24,196 bases of DNA from Actinomycetes bacterium (GTDB lineage Bacteria; Actinomycetota; Actinomycetes; JAHEKZ01), in contig JAJAYM010000055.1 of NCBI GenBank assembly GCA_027117675.1, positions 1 to 24,196 of the forward strand, given 5' to 3'. Numbering within the stretch: position 1 is the stretch's first letter; the number at the start of each line of letters is the position of its first letter. Shown piece by piece: positions 7,396-15,343 of the stretch. The notes beneath the pieces were generated by a model, which ran no database searches, was not told the DNA's origin, and saw nothing but the letters and a program-made list of their open reading frames with translations. The translations under genes were made by a program, and so were the position numbers.

Positions 7396-8616
7396 CGGCT
7401 CGTCCAGCGGTTGTTCGTCAAGCCGCTTAAGCGACGGCGCCACTGATGCCAGGAGCGCTAGCAGGATTGCGGCGACGGCGAAGGCGCCGAGCGCAGCTGG
7501 CACGCCGAACGCTTCGACCAGAATCCCCGCAAGTACGTAGCCGATCGGGTAGATGCCGTAGGCGAGTGCCGTTACGACCCCCATCGCTCTACCGCGCATG
7601 TTCTCCGGCGTCCGCCGCTGCAGGGCCAAGTTGATGATCGGGTTCATCGGGCCGAGCAGGATCCCACCGGCAAATCCGGCAGCAACCATGACGCCGGTCT
7701 GTGGCCAGATCGCAAAGACCGTCAGCGAGAACGCCGCTCCCGAGAGCGCGATCGCGAAGGTGCCGCGGGGGTGGGCGTGGTGGCCGAACGAGCTGTAGAG
7801 CAGGGCGCCGATCACGCCACCGAAGCTGAAGGCCATGACGATGACACCGAGGCCAACCGGGTCGTCATTGCGTTGGTAGATCACCGGAAGCACGATGCCG
7901 ATCACCGGGTAGGCGATGCCTACGACACCGGTGGACAACAGCACGACGGTGCGGAGTGGGGAGTCCCCGAAGACCAGCCTGAGTCCGTCCATGGTGCCGG
8001 CCCAGAAGTAGGGCTGGTCGTCGTAGTGCGGACGTCCTGCGCCCGGAACGTGCACGAAGGCGAGCAGGACGGCAGACGCGACGAAGGCCACCGCCATGGC
8101 CCAGAACGCCGACTCGACGCCTACGGTGGCGATAAGGACGGCCCCGACCGCGGGACCGACGAGGAACGCCAAGCCCCAGACGGCCTCGTGGATGCCGTTG
8201 ACGCGTTCAAGCCGCATGCCGGTGGCTTGCGAGACGCCGGTGAGCATCGACTCGCGGGCGGTGACGCCGGCCGGGTCGAAGACGGCACCGAGGACGGCTA
8301 GGACGAGCACCCACGTGAAGGTCAGGCCCGATGTCAGCGCGACGATGGGGATCGCAGCGACCGAGGCCGCCGACATGAGGTCGCTGAACACAGACGTGCG
8401 TCGGCGTCCGACGGTATCGACGAGGGTGCCGGAGAAGAGTGAGGCGAGAAGGGTGGGGACGCCGCTCACGAGGGCTACCAGACCTGCGGCGTCAGCGCGT
8501 CCGGTGAGGTCGAGGACGAGCCAGGGTAGGGCCACCATCGAGACGCCGTTGGCGAGGCCGGCGAGCAGAGTGGACCCTTCGAGGGCGACGAACGGCATGA
8601 CGCGGGCGCGGGTCAT
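7375..8616 (-). CDS. MFS efflux transporter (MFS_3/EntS-like)
   Basis: A 413-residue major facilitator with about twelve membrane helices. It has a signature loop between helices 2 and 3 (SGTLVDTVGRRRTSVFSD) and a second-half loop (LQRRTPENMRGRAMGV) typical of the EntS/macrolide exporter group. It probably exports a small hydrophobic compound or drug; the substrate cannot be read from sequence. ATG 8616 overlaps the tetR stop as ATGA, so the two genes form a coupled operon and TetR presumably represses the pump. The 3' end overlaps the DUF4229 gene by 21 bases. Confidence 0.9.
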   Translation of the reverse strand: MTRARVMPFVALEGSTLLAGLANGVSMVALPWLVLDLTGRADAAGLVALVSGVPTLLASLFSGTLVDTVGRRRTSVFSDLMSAASVAAIPIVALTSGLTFTWVLVLAVLGAVFDPAGVTARESMLTGVSQATGMRLERVNGIHEAVWGLAFLVGPAVGAVLIATVGVESAFWAMAVAFVASAVLLAFVHVPGAGRPHYDDQPYFWAGTMDGLRLVFGDSPLRTVVLLSTGVVGIAYPVIGIVLPVIYQRNDDPVGLGVIVMAFSFGGVIGALLYSSFGHHAHPRGTFAIALSGAAFSLTVFAIWPQTGVMVAAGFAGGILLGPMNPIINLALQRRTPENMRGRAMGVVTALAYGIYPIGYVLAGILVEAFGVPAALGAFAVAAILLALLASVAPSLKRLDEQPLDEPSVSMFA

Positions 8617-9179
8617 GGTGCGTCCGTCGGCGGCGTCGCGATGCCCTGCACGATCGTCGTCATGACCAGGCGCGGGGCGTCCTGCAGCCAGATACGTCCC
8701 TCGTCGGCGGTGTCCCACGCGGTGAGGATCGCCCCGGCGTAGGCGTCGACGACCCACTTGACCGGGAGGTCGCTGCGCAGCGAGCCGTCGGCCTGGCCGC
8801 GCTCGATTGCCTGGGCGACCGGCTCGAGGGCCTCGTACCAACGGCGGATGAGGTCGCGGGCGCTGTAGACCTCGGGCTCGGCATGCAGGAACGACAGGCT
8901 CGGCCCCAGCGGGACCACCGTGTCGGTGACGCGTTGCAGGGCGTCGACGACGGGACCGTCCTCGGGATGCGCGCTCGCGATGGCGTCGGCGACGCGGTCG
9001 AGAGCATCCTCGACGAGGGCGCGGATGAGTAGCTCGCGGGTGGGGAAGTAGCGGTGCAGCGTGGTGCGGCCGACTCCAGCGGTGGTGGCGACCTCGGAAA
9101 GGGACGCAGAACTGTCCTTGCTGAGCACGACGACAGCAGCGTCGAGCAACGAGCGGCGGGTGCGGTCAGGGCGTCCCAT
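8613..9179 (-). CDS. TetR/AcrR family transcriptional regulator
   Basis: A 188-residue repressor. The N-terminal helix-turn-helix is visible at about residues 8-52 (RRSLLDAAVVVLSKDSSAS, then EVATTAGVGRTTLHRYFPTRE), followed by an all-helical ligand domain. ATG 9179 has a GAGGAG ribosome site seven bases upstream; the longer open frame to 9404 would read through the operator and promoter and is rejected. It is coupled to the MFS gene by a four-base overlap. A dyad-symmetric operator at 9220-9259 lies between its promoter and start codon, so autoregulation and control of the pump are likely (inference). Confidence 0.92.
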   Translation of the reverse strand: MGRPDRTRRSLLDAAVVVLSKDSSASLSEVATTAGVGRTTLHRYFPTRELLIRALVEDALDRVADAIASAHPEDGPVVDALQRVTDTVVPLGPSLSFLHAEPEVYSARDLIRRWYEALEPVAQAIERGQADGSLRSDLPVKWVVDAYAGAILTAWDTADEGRIWLQDAPRLVMTTIVQGIATPPTDAP

Positions 9180-9219
9180 CAGGGATCTCCTCAGCTCGGT
9201 CCGGTCGGGACGGTAATTC

Positions 9220-9259
9220 GTGGAACACTCACGTTCCAAACGGAACATGTGTGGTCCAC
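9220..9259. promoter_or_regulatory. 40-bp dyad operator, probable TetR binding site
   Basis: A region symmetric about 9239.5 in which 15 of 20 positions match their mirror partner. Outer arms are GTGGA and TCCAC; inner arms are GTTCC (9233-9237) and GGAAC (9242-9246). A further nested repeat TGGAAC/GTTCCA spans 9221-9238. It sits immediately downstream of the -10 box of the tetR promoter, where bound repressor would block transcription. Two overlapping TetR dimers could fit. Confidence 0.65.
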
Positions 9260-9287
9260 TATACCCAACCTCGCTCGCTGGGTGCAA
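9258..9287 (-). promoter_or_regulatory. tetR-MFS promoter
   Basis: On the minus strand TTGCAC (9287-9282) and TATAGT (9263-9258) are spaced by 18 bases, a good sigma-70-like match. The -10 box abuts the dyad operator. The -35 box lies inside the left inverted repeat of the palindromic element at 9280-9406. Confidence 0.6.
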
Positions 9288-9406
9288 CGACGCGTTGCCT
9301 TCGTATGACGGAGGAATCACCGCAGTCATGCCGGACGTCGTGGGAGTCCCCTGCGGGATGAGGCTGGAATTCCTCCAAATGACGGGTGCAACGCGTCGTT
9401 GCACCC
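9280..9406. mobile_element. MITE-like 127-bp palindromic element
   Basis: A perfect 19-bp inverted repeat bounds this stretch: GGGTGCAACGACGCGTTGC at 9280-9298 and its reverse complement at 9388-9406. A second inner inverted repeat GGAGGAAT/ATTCCTCC pairs 9310-9317 with 9369-9376, so most of the element could fold as one long hairpin. There is no transposase and no obvious flanking target duplication, so mobility is an inference. The alternative is a pair of terminator or regulatory palindromes. The right end also forms its own 10-bp hairpin. Confidence 0.45.
9384..9406 (-). terminator. menA terminator hairpin
   Basis: A perfect 10-bp inverted repeat, GGGTGCAACG/CGTTGCACCC, with a three-base loop. 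It begins nine bases after the menA stop in the direction of menA transcription and is followed on that strand by GTCATTT. It is plausible as a rho-independent-type terminator with a poor T-tract. Confidence 0.55.
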
Positions 9407-9414
9407 ATTCGGGG

Positions 9415-10290
9415 TTAAGTGAGGGTGAGGCCGATTCCGAGGGAGATGCCGTAGAGCAGCTGGATGAGACCGGTCGCCTGCAGTACGGGGCTCAAGTTGC
9501 GGCCGGACGCGCCGCCGAGCACGGCGCCGATCGGGGTAGCAACTGGGATGAACGCGACCAGGGCCCACAGCGCGGACGGCGTCCAGCCGATGGATGCCAC
9601 GACGACCGCGACCAGGGCGGCGGCCACCAGGATGACGTAGAGGATTCGGGTCCGTCGATCGCCGAGCCGCACGGCGAGGGTGCGCTTGTCGGCCTCAGTG
9701 TCGGTCGGGATGTCGCGCAGGTTGTTGACGACCAACAGCGCGCAGGCCAGCGCTCCGACGCCGGACGCCACGAGCAGTGCCAGCCACGACCACGACTCGG
9801 TCTGGACGTACGCCGTCCCCATCGTGGCAACGAGCCCGAAGAAAACGAAGACGCTCACCTCGCCGAGCCCGAGATAACCGTAAGGGTTACGCCCCCCCGT
9901 GTAATACCAAGCGGCCACCATGCACGCGGCACCGACCGCAACCAGCCACCACTGCTCGGTCAACATCACGGTTACCAGTCCAGCCAAGGCGCCGAGACCG
10001 AAGCACAGCACGGCGGCCCACCGCACGGACGCCGGCGCGGCAACCCCCGTGGCCGTCAGTCGCATGGGACCAACGCGATGTTCGTCGGTGCCTCGGACGC
10101 CGTCGCTGTAGTCGTTTGCGTAGTTGACGCCAACCTGAAACGACAAGGCGACGACGAGCGCAAGAAGCGCCAGCACCAACTCAACGCTTCCATAGAACGC
10201 GGCAACTCCGGTTCCGGCGGCGACGGGTGCGACGGCAGCCGGTAGCGTGCGCGGTCGCGCGCCTTGCCACCACTGCTGAGGCGTCGCCAT
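9415..10290 (-). CDS. menA: 1,4-dihydroxy-2-naphthoate polyprenyltransferase MenA
   Basis: A 291-residue UbiA-superfamily membrane enzyme that attaches the polyprenyl tail to dihydroxynaphthoate, giving demethylmenaquinone. The first metal/diphosphate site reads NYANDYSDGVRGTD and the second NNLRDIPTDTEADKRTLAVRLGD, both intact. About nine membrane helices are visible. ATG 10290 is preferred over ATG 10296 because GAGAGGG lies six bases before it but would abut the other. The gene follows menE by 28 bases on the minus strand and is probably co-transcribed. A hairpin follows the stop. Confidence 0.95.
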   Translation of the reverse strand: MATPQQWWQGARPRTLPAAVAPVAAGTGVAAFYGSVELVLALLALVVALSFQVGVNYANDYSDGVRGTDEHRVGPMRLTATGVAAPASVRWAAVLCFGLGALAGLVTVMLTEQWWLVAVGAACMVAAWYYTGGRNPYGYLGLGEVSVFVFFGLVATMGTAYVQTESWSWLALLVASGVGALACALLVVNNLRDIPTDTEADKRTLAVRLGDRRTRILYVILVAAALVAVVVASIGWTPSALWALVAFIPVATPIGAVLGGASGRNLSPVLQATGLIQLLYGISLGIGLTLT

Positions 10291-10318
10291 GTTCATCCCT
10301 CTCGTCGGTGAGCGAGGG

Positions 10319-11485
10319 TCATCGTGCCAGTTGCCCAGCGATGTGTTGGATCGCGGCCCGGTCCGGCTTGCCGCTGGGCAGCATCGGCAGCGACTCAAGC
10401 GTCAGCACATCGCGCGGCAGCCATTCGCGCGGCAGCTTGTCGAGGCACACCGCGCGCACAGCGTCTAACGCGATCGCCACATCGGCAGCGACGACGGCGA
10501 CAACGTGTTCGCCCCACTCGGCATCGGGGACGCCGACGACCACGACGGCATTGATGCCTGGCATATCAAGGACCACCTGTTCGACGGCCTCAGCAGGAAC
10601 TTTCACGCCTCCACTGGTGATGACGTTGTCGGCGCGGCTGTCGACATGCAGCACCGCGTCGACGATCCGGCCAAGGTCAGCGGTGCTGAACCAGCCATTG
10701 ATCACCGGCGAATGCTGCGCATTCAGGTAGCCGTCGAACAAGACCGGTCCCGCGATGGAGATTCGTCGGTCGTCGGCGATCGCGATGTCGACCCCTGGGA
10801 GCGGGACGCCGTCGTAGACACAGCCACCACACGTCTCAGTCATGCCATAGGTGGTGACGACGGTGACCCCGGAAGCGGACGCGCGTGCCAGCAGCTCGGT
10901 CGATGCGGCTGCTCCACCAACGAGAACGGCGTCGAGCTGCCAGAGCGCTTCAACCGCAGCGCCGTCGTTCAAGAGTCGCTGCAACTGTGTCGGCACAAGT
11001 GCGGTGTAGTGCGGCGGCTCAGAACTGGCAACGTCGAGCGAACCAACGGCGTCGACGAAGCTGGTCGCGGTGAATCCATCGGAGTCGCTCACCACAACTG
11101 GCTCCAGCCCTGAACGCAGAGACCTGATCAGTACCTGCAGCCCGGCAATGTGGGTGGTGGGTAGCGCCAGCAGCCAACGACCTGGGCCACCCAGGGCGGT
11201 GTGCGTGCTGTCCGCTGACGCTCGCAGCGCGGCCGCTGAAAGCAGCGCCAAACGGGGATGACCAGTGCTGCCCGATGTCGGGACGACGAGCGCAATGTCG
11301 CGCGCAACGGCCACTCCCTGGGCTAACTCCTGTAGCCGTTCGCGTTCGGGACCGGACCGCGGAAGCGCCAGGAGTGGTGCCTCCCCCTCGAGCGCAGTCG
11401 ACAACCTTGGCAAGAAGGCGCTGACCTCAGCCGTGGTTGAGGGGGCGTCCACCAGCTCAAGTGGGGAGGACGCGGCAGAAGTCAC
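10319..11485 (-). CDS. menE: o-Succinylbenzoate-CoA ligase MenE
   Basis: A 388-residue adenylate-forming enzyme that activates o-succinylbenzoate to its CoA thioester. The core motifs are present: VPTSGSTGHPRL (P-loop-like A3), TYGMTETCGG (A5), SRADNVITSGGVKV (A8 hinge) and LPSGKPDR near the C-terminus, with the catalytic lysine. The compact length matches actinobacterial MenE. The GTG start at 11485 has GGAG immediately before it, which is too close for an ideal ribosome site, so the exact start is uncertain. The gene is divergent from menB, with a 95-base shared promoter region. Confidence 0.93.
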   Translation of the reverse strand: MTSAASSPLELVDAPSTTAEVSAFLPRLSTALEGEAPLLALPRSGPERERLQELAQGVAVARDIALVVPTSGSTGHPRLALLSAAALRASADSTHTALGGPGRWLLALPTTHIAGLQVLIRSLRSGLEPVVVSDSDGFTATSFVDAVGSLDVASSEPPHYTALVPTQLQRLLNDGAAVEALWQLDAVLVGGAAASTELLARASASGVTVVTTYGMTETCGGCVYDGVPLPGVDIAIADDRRISIAGPVLFDGYLNAQHSPVINGWFSTADLGRIVDAVLHVDSRADNVITSGGVKVPAEAVEQVVLDMPGINAVVVVGVPDAEWGEHVVAVVAADVAIALDAVRAVCLDKLPREWLPRDVLTLESLPMLPSGKPDRAAIQHIAGQLAR

Positions 11486-11580
11486 CTCCGCATTGTTGCG
11501 CGTTCCCGATGAGTGAGGCGAACGAGCATGGCCCAGCGCTCGCCCCTACGCTGGGGAGTCGATCGAGGAGGAGCCCAACG

Positions 11581-12459
11581 ATGACCGACCACCCGGAGCA
11601 CCCGGACGCCGCGACCACCATCAAGGCCGGCGCCGACTGGGTCAAGGCTGCCGACTTTTCCGACATCGAGTACCACGTGGCCGAGGGAATCGCGAAGATC
11701 ACCATTAACCGACCCGAGGTGCGCAACGCGTTTCGACCACAGACTCTTTTCGAACTGACGAAAGCGTTTGATCGCGCTCGCGACGACGACGAGGTCGGCG
11801 TCATCGTCCTCACCGGCAAAGGCGACAAGGCGTTCTGCTCGGGAGGCGATCAGCGCATCCGGGGTGACGACGGCTACATCGGTGACGACGACGTCGCGCA
11901 CAAGGGGATCGGCCGGCTCAATGTGCTCGATCTGCAGGTGCAGATCCGCCGAACGCCGAAGCCGGTCGTCGCGATGATCGCCGGCTACGCGGTGGGCGGC
12001 GGTCACGTGCTGCACGTCGTCTGCGACCTGTCGATCGCCGCTGACAACGCCCGCTTCCAGCAGACGGGTCCCAAGGTGGGGTCGTTCGACGGCGGCTACG
12101 GCTCGGGATTGCTGGCGCGTCACATTGGCCAGAAGCGGGCGCGTGAGATCTGGTTCCTGTGTCGTCAGTATGACGCTGCCACTGCCCTCGACTGGGGACT
12201 CGTCAACGCCGTCGTGCCGATTGAAGAACTTGAGATCGAGACCGTGCAGTGGTGCCGTGAAATGCTGGAGCACTCACCGCTTGCACTCCGCATGCTGAAG
12301 GCATCGCTCAACGCCGCTGATGACGGCCTCGCCGGCATTCAACAGCTGGCTGGTGATGCGACCCTGCTCTTCTACATGACTGAGGAAGCGCAAGAGGGCC
12401 GCGATGCTTACGTCGCTAAGCGCAAGCCGGACTTCGGCAAGTTCCCGAAGCGGCCCTAG
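11581..12459 (+). CDS. menB: 1,4-dihydroxy-2-naphthoyl-CoA synthase MenB
   Basis: A 292-residue crotonase-fold enzyme that closes the naphthoate ring of o-succinylbenzoyl-CoA. Family motifs include KAFCSGGDQ, AGYAVGGGHVLHVVCDLSIAADNA, QTGPKVGSFDGGYGSGLLAR and REIWFLCRQYDA, with the typical end KPDFGKFP. The glycine in QTGPKVG and the tryptophan in REIWFLC are the positions that bind bicarbonate in E. coli-type (type I) MenB. M. tuberculosis has Asp at the glycine position. This enzyme is therefore probably the bicarbonate-dependent type. ATG 11581 is preceded by GAGGAGG; the longer open frame from 11437 runs antisense into the menE start and is rejected. Confidence 0.97.
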   Translation: MTDHPEHPDAATTIKAGADWVKAADFSDIEYHVAEGIAKITINRPEVRNAFRPQTLFELTKAFDRARDDDEVGVIVLTGKGDKAFCSGGDQRIRGDDGYIGDDDVAHKGIGRLNVLDLQVQIRRTPKPVVAMIAGYAVGGGHVLHVVCDLSIAADNARFQQTGPKVGSFDGGYGSGLLARHIGQKRAREIWFLCRQYDAATALDWGLVNAVVPIEELEIETVQWCREMLEHSPLALRMLKASLNAADDGLAGIQQLAGDATLLFYMTEEAQEGRDAYVAKRKPDFGKFPKRP

Positions 12460-12494
12460 TCCAAGGTGACGATCCACGCGTCCCGCCATCGAGT

Positions 12495-12542
12495 CCGGAG
12501 TAGGTGACCAAGATGCTGCGGCAACCTGGGTATCTACTCCGG
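12495..12542 (+). promoter_or_regulatory. Hairpin and possible 20-codon leader ORF before menC
   Basis: A perfect 9-bp inverted repeat, CCGGAGTAG (12495-12503) and CTACTCCGG (12534-12542), spans the menB-menC gap. From GTG 12504 an open frame of 20 codons (MLRQPGYLLRSRREVGR from its internal ATG) ends in TAG at 12564-12566, overlapping the menC GTG by one base. This could couple or attenuate menC translation, but the ribosome site for the mini-ORF is poor and it may be chance. Confidence 0.3.
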
Positions 12543-12565
12543 TCTCGGCGAGAGGTCGGGCGCTA

Positions 12566-13546
12566 GTGCTGCCAACTGCAGACGAGCTGTTGGACGGTGC
12601 GCTCGGCTTCGTCATCCCGCTGAAAACGACGTTTCGCGGGACGCGAGTGCGCGAAGGTCTACTGCTGCGTGGTCCCGCCGGGTGGGGCGAGTTCGCGCCC
12701 TTCCCGGAGTACGGAGCCGACGAGTCAGCGCGCTGGCTGGCTGCGGCCATCGAGGCAGCGTGGATCGGTTGGCCTGACCCAGTGCGTATGACGGTTCCGG
12801 TGAACGCCATTGTCCCTGCCGTCTCCGCCGCCGAAGCCGAACGGCTGGTGCGCGCATCCGGATGCACCACCGTCAAGGTGAAGGTCGCCGAGCCTGGCCA
12901 GTCCCTTGACGCCGACGTCGCGCGCGTAGGCGCGGTGCGCGGCGCGTTGGGGTCAGGCGGCAGTATCCGCGTCGACGCCAATGGAAGTTGGAGCACCGGG
13001 GAGGCGACAACGGCCATCCGAACTCTCAGTGAATTCGTCCTCGAGTACGTCGAACAGCCATGCGCCTCACTCGTAGAGTGCGCGACGCTGAGGCGAATCG
13101 TCGACATCCCCATCGCCATCGACGAAGGCCTCCGCAAGGCCGAAGACCCGCACCGTGTGATCGGGCTGAGAGAGGCGGCGGACGTCCTCGTCCTCAAGGT
13201 CTCTCCCCTTGGCGGGGTGCGCCCCGCACTCGCCATCGCGGAGACCTACCGATTGTCATGCGTGGTGTCGTCGGCGCTCGACACCTCGGTCGGGCTGGCG
13301 GCCGGGCTCGCTCTTGCGGCGTCCCTGCCCGAGCTTCCCTATGCCTGCGGTCTTGGATCGGGGCGCTTGCTCGCCTACGACGTCGCGAGCGACAGGCTGC
13401 TTCCGCGTGACGGCACATTGGACGTCCGACGTCCGACCCCTGACACCCAGGCGGCAGTAGCAATGTCTGCCGAACAGATGGCAGCCTGGAGACAGCGGCT
13501 CAGCGCCGCGTACGCGAGCCTCAACGACCCGACTGGAGCGCCATGA
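12566..13546 (+). CDS. menC: o-Succinylbenzoate synthase MenC
   Basis: A 326-residue enolase-superfamily enzyme that dehydrates SHCHC to o-succinylbenzoate. The catalytic and metal ligands are visible in order: TVKVKV (KxK lysine), RVDANG, VEQP, AIDEG and the second lysine in VLKVSPLGG. The N-terminal capping domain (IPLKTTFRGTRVREGLLLRGPAGWGEFAPFPEY) is intact. The GTG start lies 106 bases after menB, with AGAGG about twelve bases upstream. The stop overlaps the menD start as ATGA. menF and menH are not in the window. Confidence 0.94.
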   Translation: MLPTADELLDGALGFVIPLKTTFRGTRVREGLLLRGPAGWGEFAPFPEYGADESARWLAAAIEAAWIGWPDPVRMTVPVNAIVPAVSAAEAERLVRASGCTTVKVKVAEPGQSLDADVARVGAVRGALGSGGSIRVDANGSWSTGEATTAIRTLSEFVLEYVEQPCASLVECATLRRIVDIPIAIDEGLRKAEDPHRVIGLREAADVLVLKVSPLGGVRPALAIAETYRLSCVVSSALDTSVGLAAGLALAASLPELPYACGLGSGRLLAYDVASDRLLPRDGTLDVRRPTPDTQAAVAMSAEQMAAWRQRLSAAYASLNDPTGAP

Positions 13547-15249
13547 ACCCGTCAACGGCATTGGCCACGGTGCTGGTCGACGAACTGGTCCGCTGCGGGA
13601 TGCGTGAGGTGGTGCTCGCGCCGGGATCACGGTCGGCGGCTCTTGCGCTGGCGCTCTATGAGTTGGAAGCCGAAGGTCGGGTGCGGCTCCACGTGCGCAT
13701 CGACGAACGGAGCGCCGGCTTCTTGGCATTGGGTCTAGCCAAAGCGTCCGGCACGCCCGTGCCCGTCGTCACAACGTCGGGGACGGCAGCCGCCAACCTG
13801 CACCCCGCCACCATTGAGGCCGACCAGTCGGGCGTCCCCCTGCTGCTGCTGACCGCCGACCGGCCACCTGAGCTGCGCTCCACCGGAGCCAACCAGACCA
13901 TTGACCAGGTCAAGCTCTTCGGCGACTCTGTTCGCCTGTTCGCCGAGGTTGGAGTGCCGGAACGCGTGACCGGGCTGACGGCCTACTGGCGCGCGCTGAC
14001 CGGACGCGCCTGGGCGTCAGCCGCGGGCACTCTCACCCGCAACCCTGGGCCAGTGCACCTCAACGTGGCGTTTCGCGAGCCGCTCGTGCCCGACGGTGAC
14101 TTCGACTGGCCGGAGCCGCTCGGTGGACGCGAGAACGGTGCGCCGTGGACGTCGGCAGAGGCGCCGGCCGTCGTCGCGCCTTACATCAGACTGCCAGCGA
14201 GGACGCTGGTAATGGTGGGCGATACAACACCAGAGATTGGGCGCGCAGCAAGCGTGCTCGCCGGGGAGCACGGTTGGCCAGTCATCAGTGAGCCCAGCGG
14301 CAACGCGCGTCGAGGGCCGCACGCAATCTCCACCGGTGGGCTGCTGCTCGAGATCGACTCTTTCGTCGACGCCGCCAGACCAGAGCACATCTTGGTGGTG
14401 GGACGGCCGACGCTCTCGCGTGCTGTCATGTCGCTGCTCAAGGACCCACGCTCGGCGGTATCGGTGGTTGCCACGACTGCGAACTGGGCGGACGCAACCC
14501 GTACCGCTGCCCAGGTACTCCATGCCCTTCCCGCTTCCGACGGACACCATGAACCTGATGCAGAGTGGCTTGCGCTCTGGCAGGAAGCGGAGTCCGCGGC
14601 GCGTTCAACTCTTGATGACGCGCTCGACGATGATGAAGCGGCTGAGTTGGGCCTCGCTCGCTCGCTCTATGCGGCACTGCCCGCTGATGCGCTGCTCTTC
14701 CTGGGTTCGTCCATGCCGGTTCGCGATGTCTTTACCGCCGCTGCGCCACGCGACGGCGTCACGGTACTCGCCAACCGTGGGGCTGCTGGTATCGACGGCA
14801 CAGTGTCGAGCGCCATGGGGGCAGCGCTCGCGTGGCAGCGGGACGGGGGTGGGCGCGCCTTCGCCGTGATGGGGGACCTCACAGCGCTGCATGACTCGAA
14901 CGGTCTCGTTCTCGGCCCCGACGAGCCGCAGCCAGACCTCACGATCATCGTGGTCAACAACGATGGCGGGGCGATCTTTGGACTGCTCGAGCAAGGCCAC
15001 GACGATTACGCCGACGCCTTCGAACGAGTCTTTGGGACGCCGCACGGCGTTGACTTCGCCGCCTGGTGCGGAGCAACGCAGACACCGCACACGCGCACGG
15101 CGTCCGTGGGTGCGGCGCTTGATGCCGTGCTCGACCCGCGGGGAAGTGGGATCCGCGTCGTGGAACTGCGCACCGATCGCGCGTCGGTCGCGCGGACGCG
15201 CCGATCGGTGCGAGACCTCATCGAGTCGGCCGTGACCTCGCTGCTCTGA
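13543..15249 (+). CDS. menD: SEPHCHC synthase MenD
   Basis: A 568-residue thiamine diphosphate enzyme that joins 2-oxoglutarate and isochorismate, the first committed step of the classical menaquinone route. The N-terminal catalytic glutamate sits in RIDERSAGFLALGLAKASG. The ThDP-Mg motif reads GDLTALHDSNGL and continues to VVNNDGGAIF. The length is normal for the family. ATG 13543 overlaps the menC stop by four bases, with GGAG five bases before it. No clear terminator follows. Confidence 0.96.
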   Translation: MNPSTALATVLVDELVRCGMREVVLAPGSRSAALALALYELEAEGRVRLHVRIDERSAGFLALGLAKASGTPVPVVTTSGTAAANLHPATIEADQSGVPLLLLTADRPPELRSTGANQTIDQVKLFGDSVRLFAEVGVPERVTGLTAYWRALTGRAWASAAGTLTRNPGPVHLNVAFREPLVPDGDFDWPEPLGGRENGAPWTSAEAPAVVAPYIRLPARTLVMVGDTTPEIGRAASVLAGEHGWPVISEPSGNARRGPHAISTGGLLLEIDSFVDAARPEHILVVGRPTLSRAVMSLLKDPRSAVSVVATTANWADATRTAAQVLHALPASDGHHEPDAEWLALWQEAESAARSTLDDALDDDEAAELGLARSLYAALPADALLFLGSSMPVRDVFTAAAPRDGVTVLANRGAAGIDGTVSSAMGAALAWQRDGGGRAFAVMGDLTALHDSNGLVLGPDEPQPDLTIIVVNNDGGAIFGLLEQGHDDYADAFERVFGTPHGVDFAAWCGATQTPHTRTASVGAALDAVLDPRGSGIRVVELRTDRASVARTRRSVRDLIESAVTSLL

Positions 15250-15343
15250 CGCGGGTCTAGCATGGAACTGACGGCTTGCTGATGCAGGCGGCCGCGCGCT
15301 CTTGGATGCTGGGGCGTGCACGACGCCCGGTGAGGGGTGAGTG

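Noticed and set aside
8096..8665. Plus-strand frame opposite the MFS gene
   Set aside because: Shadow of the transporter gene, without a ribosome site or recognisable protein features.
9180..9404. N-terminal extension of the tetR frame to 9404
   Set aside because: It would read through the dyad operator, the promoter and the palindromic element; ATG 9179 has a GAGGAG ribosome site and starts right at the family domain.
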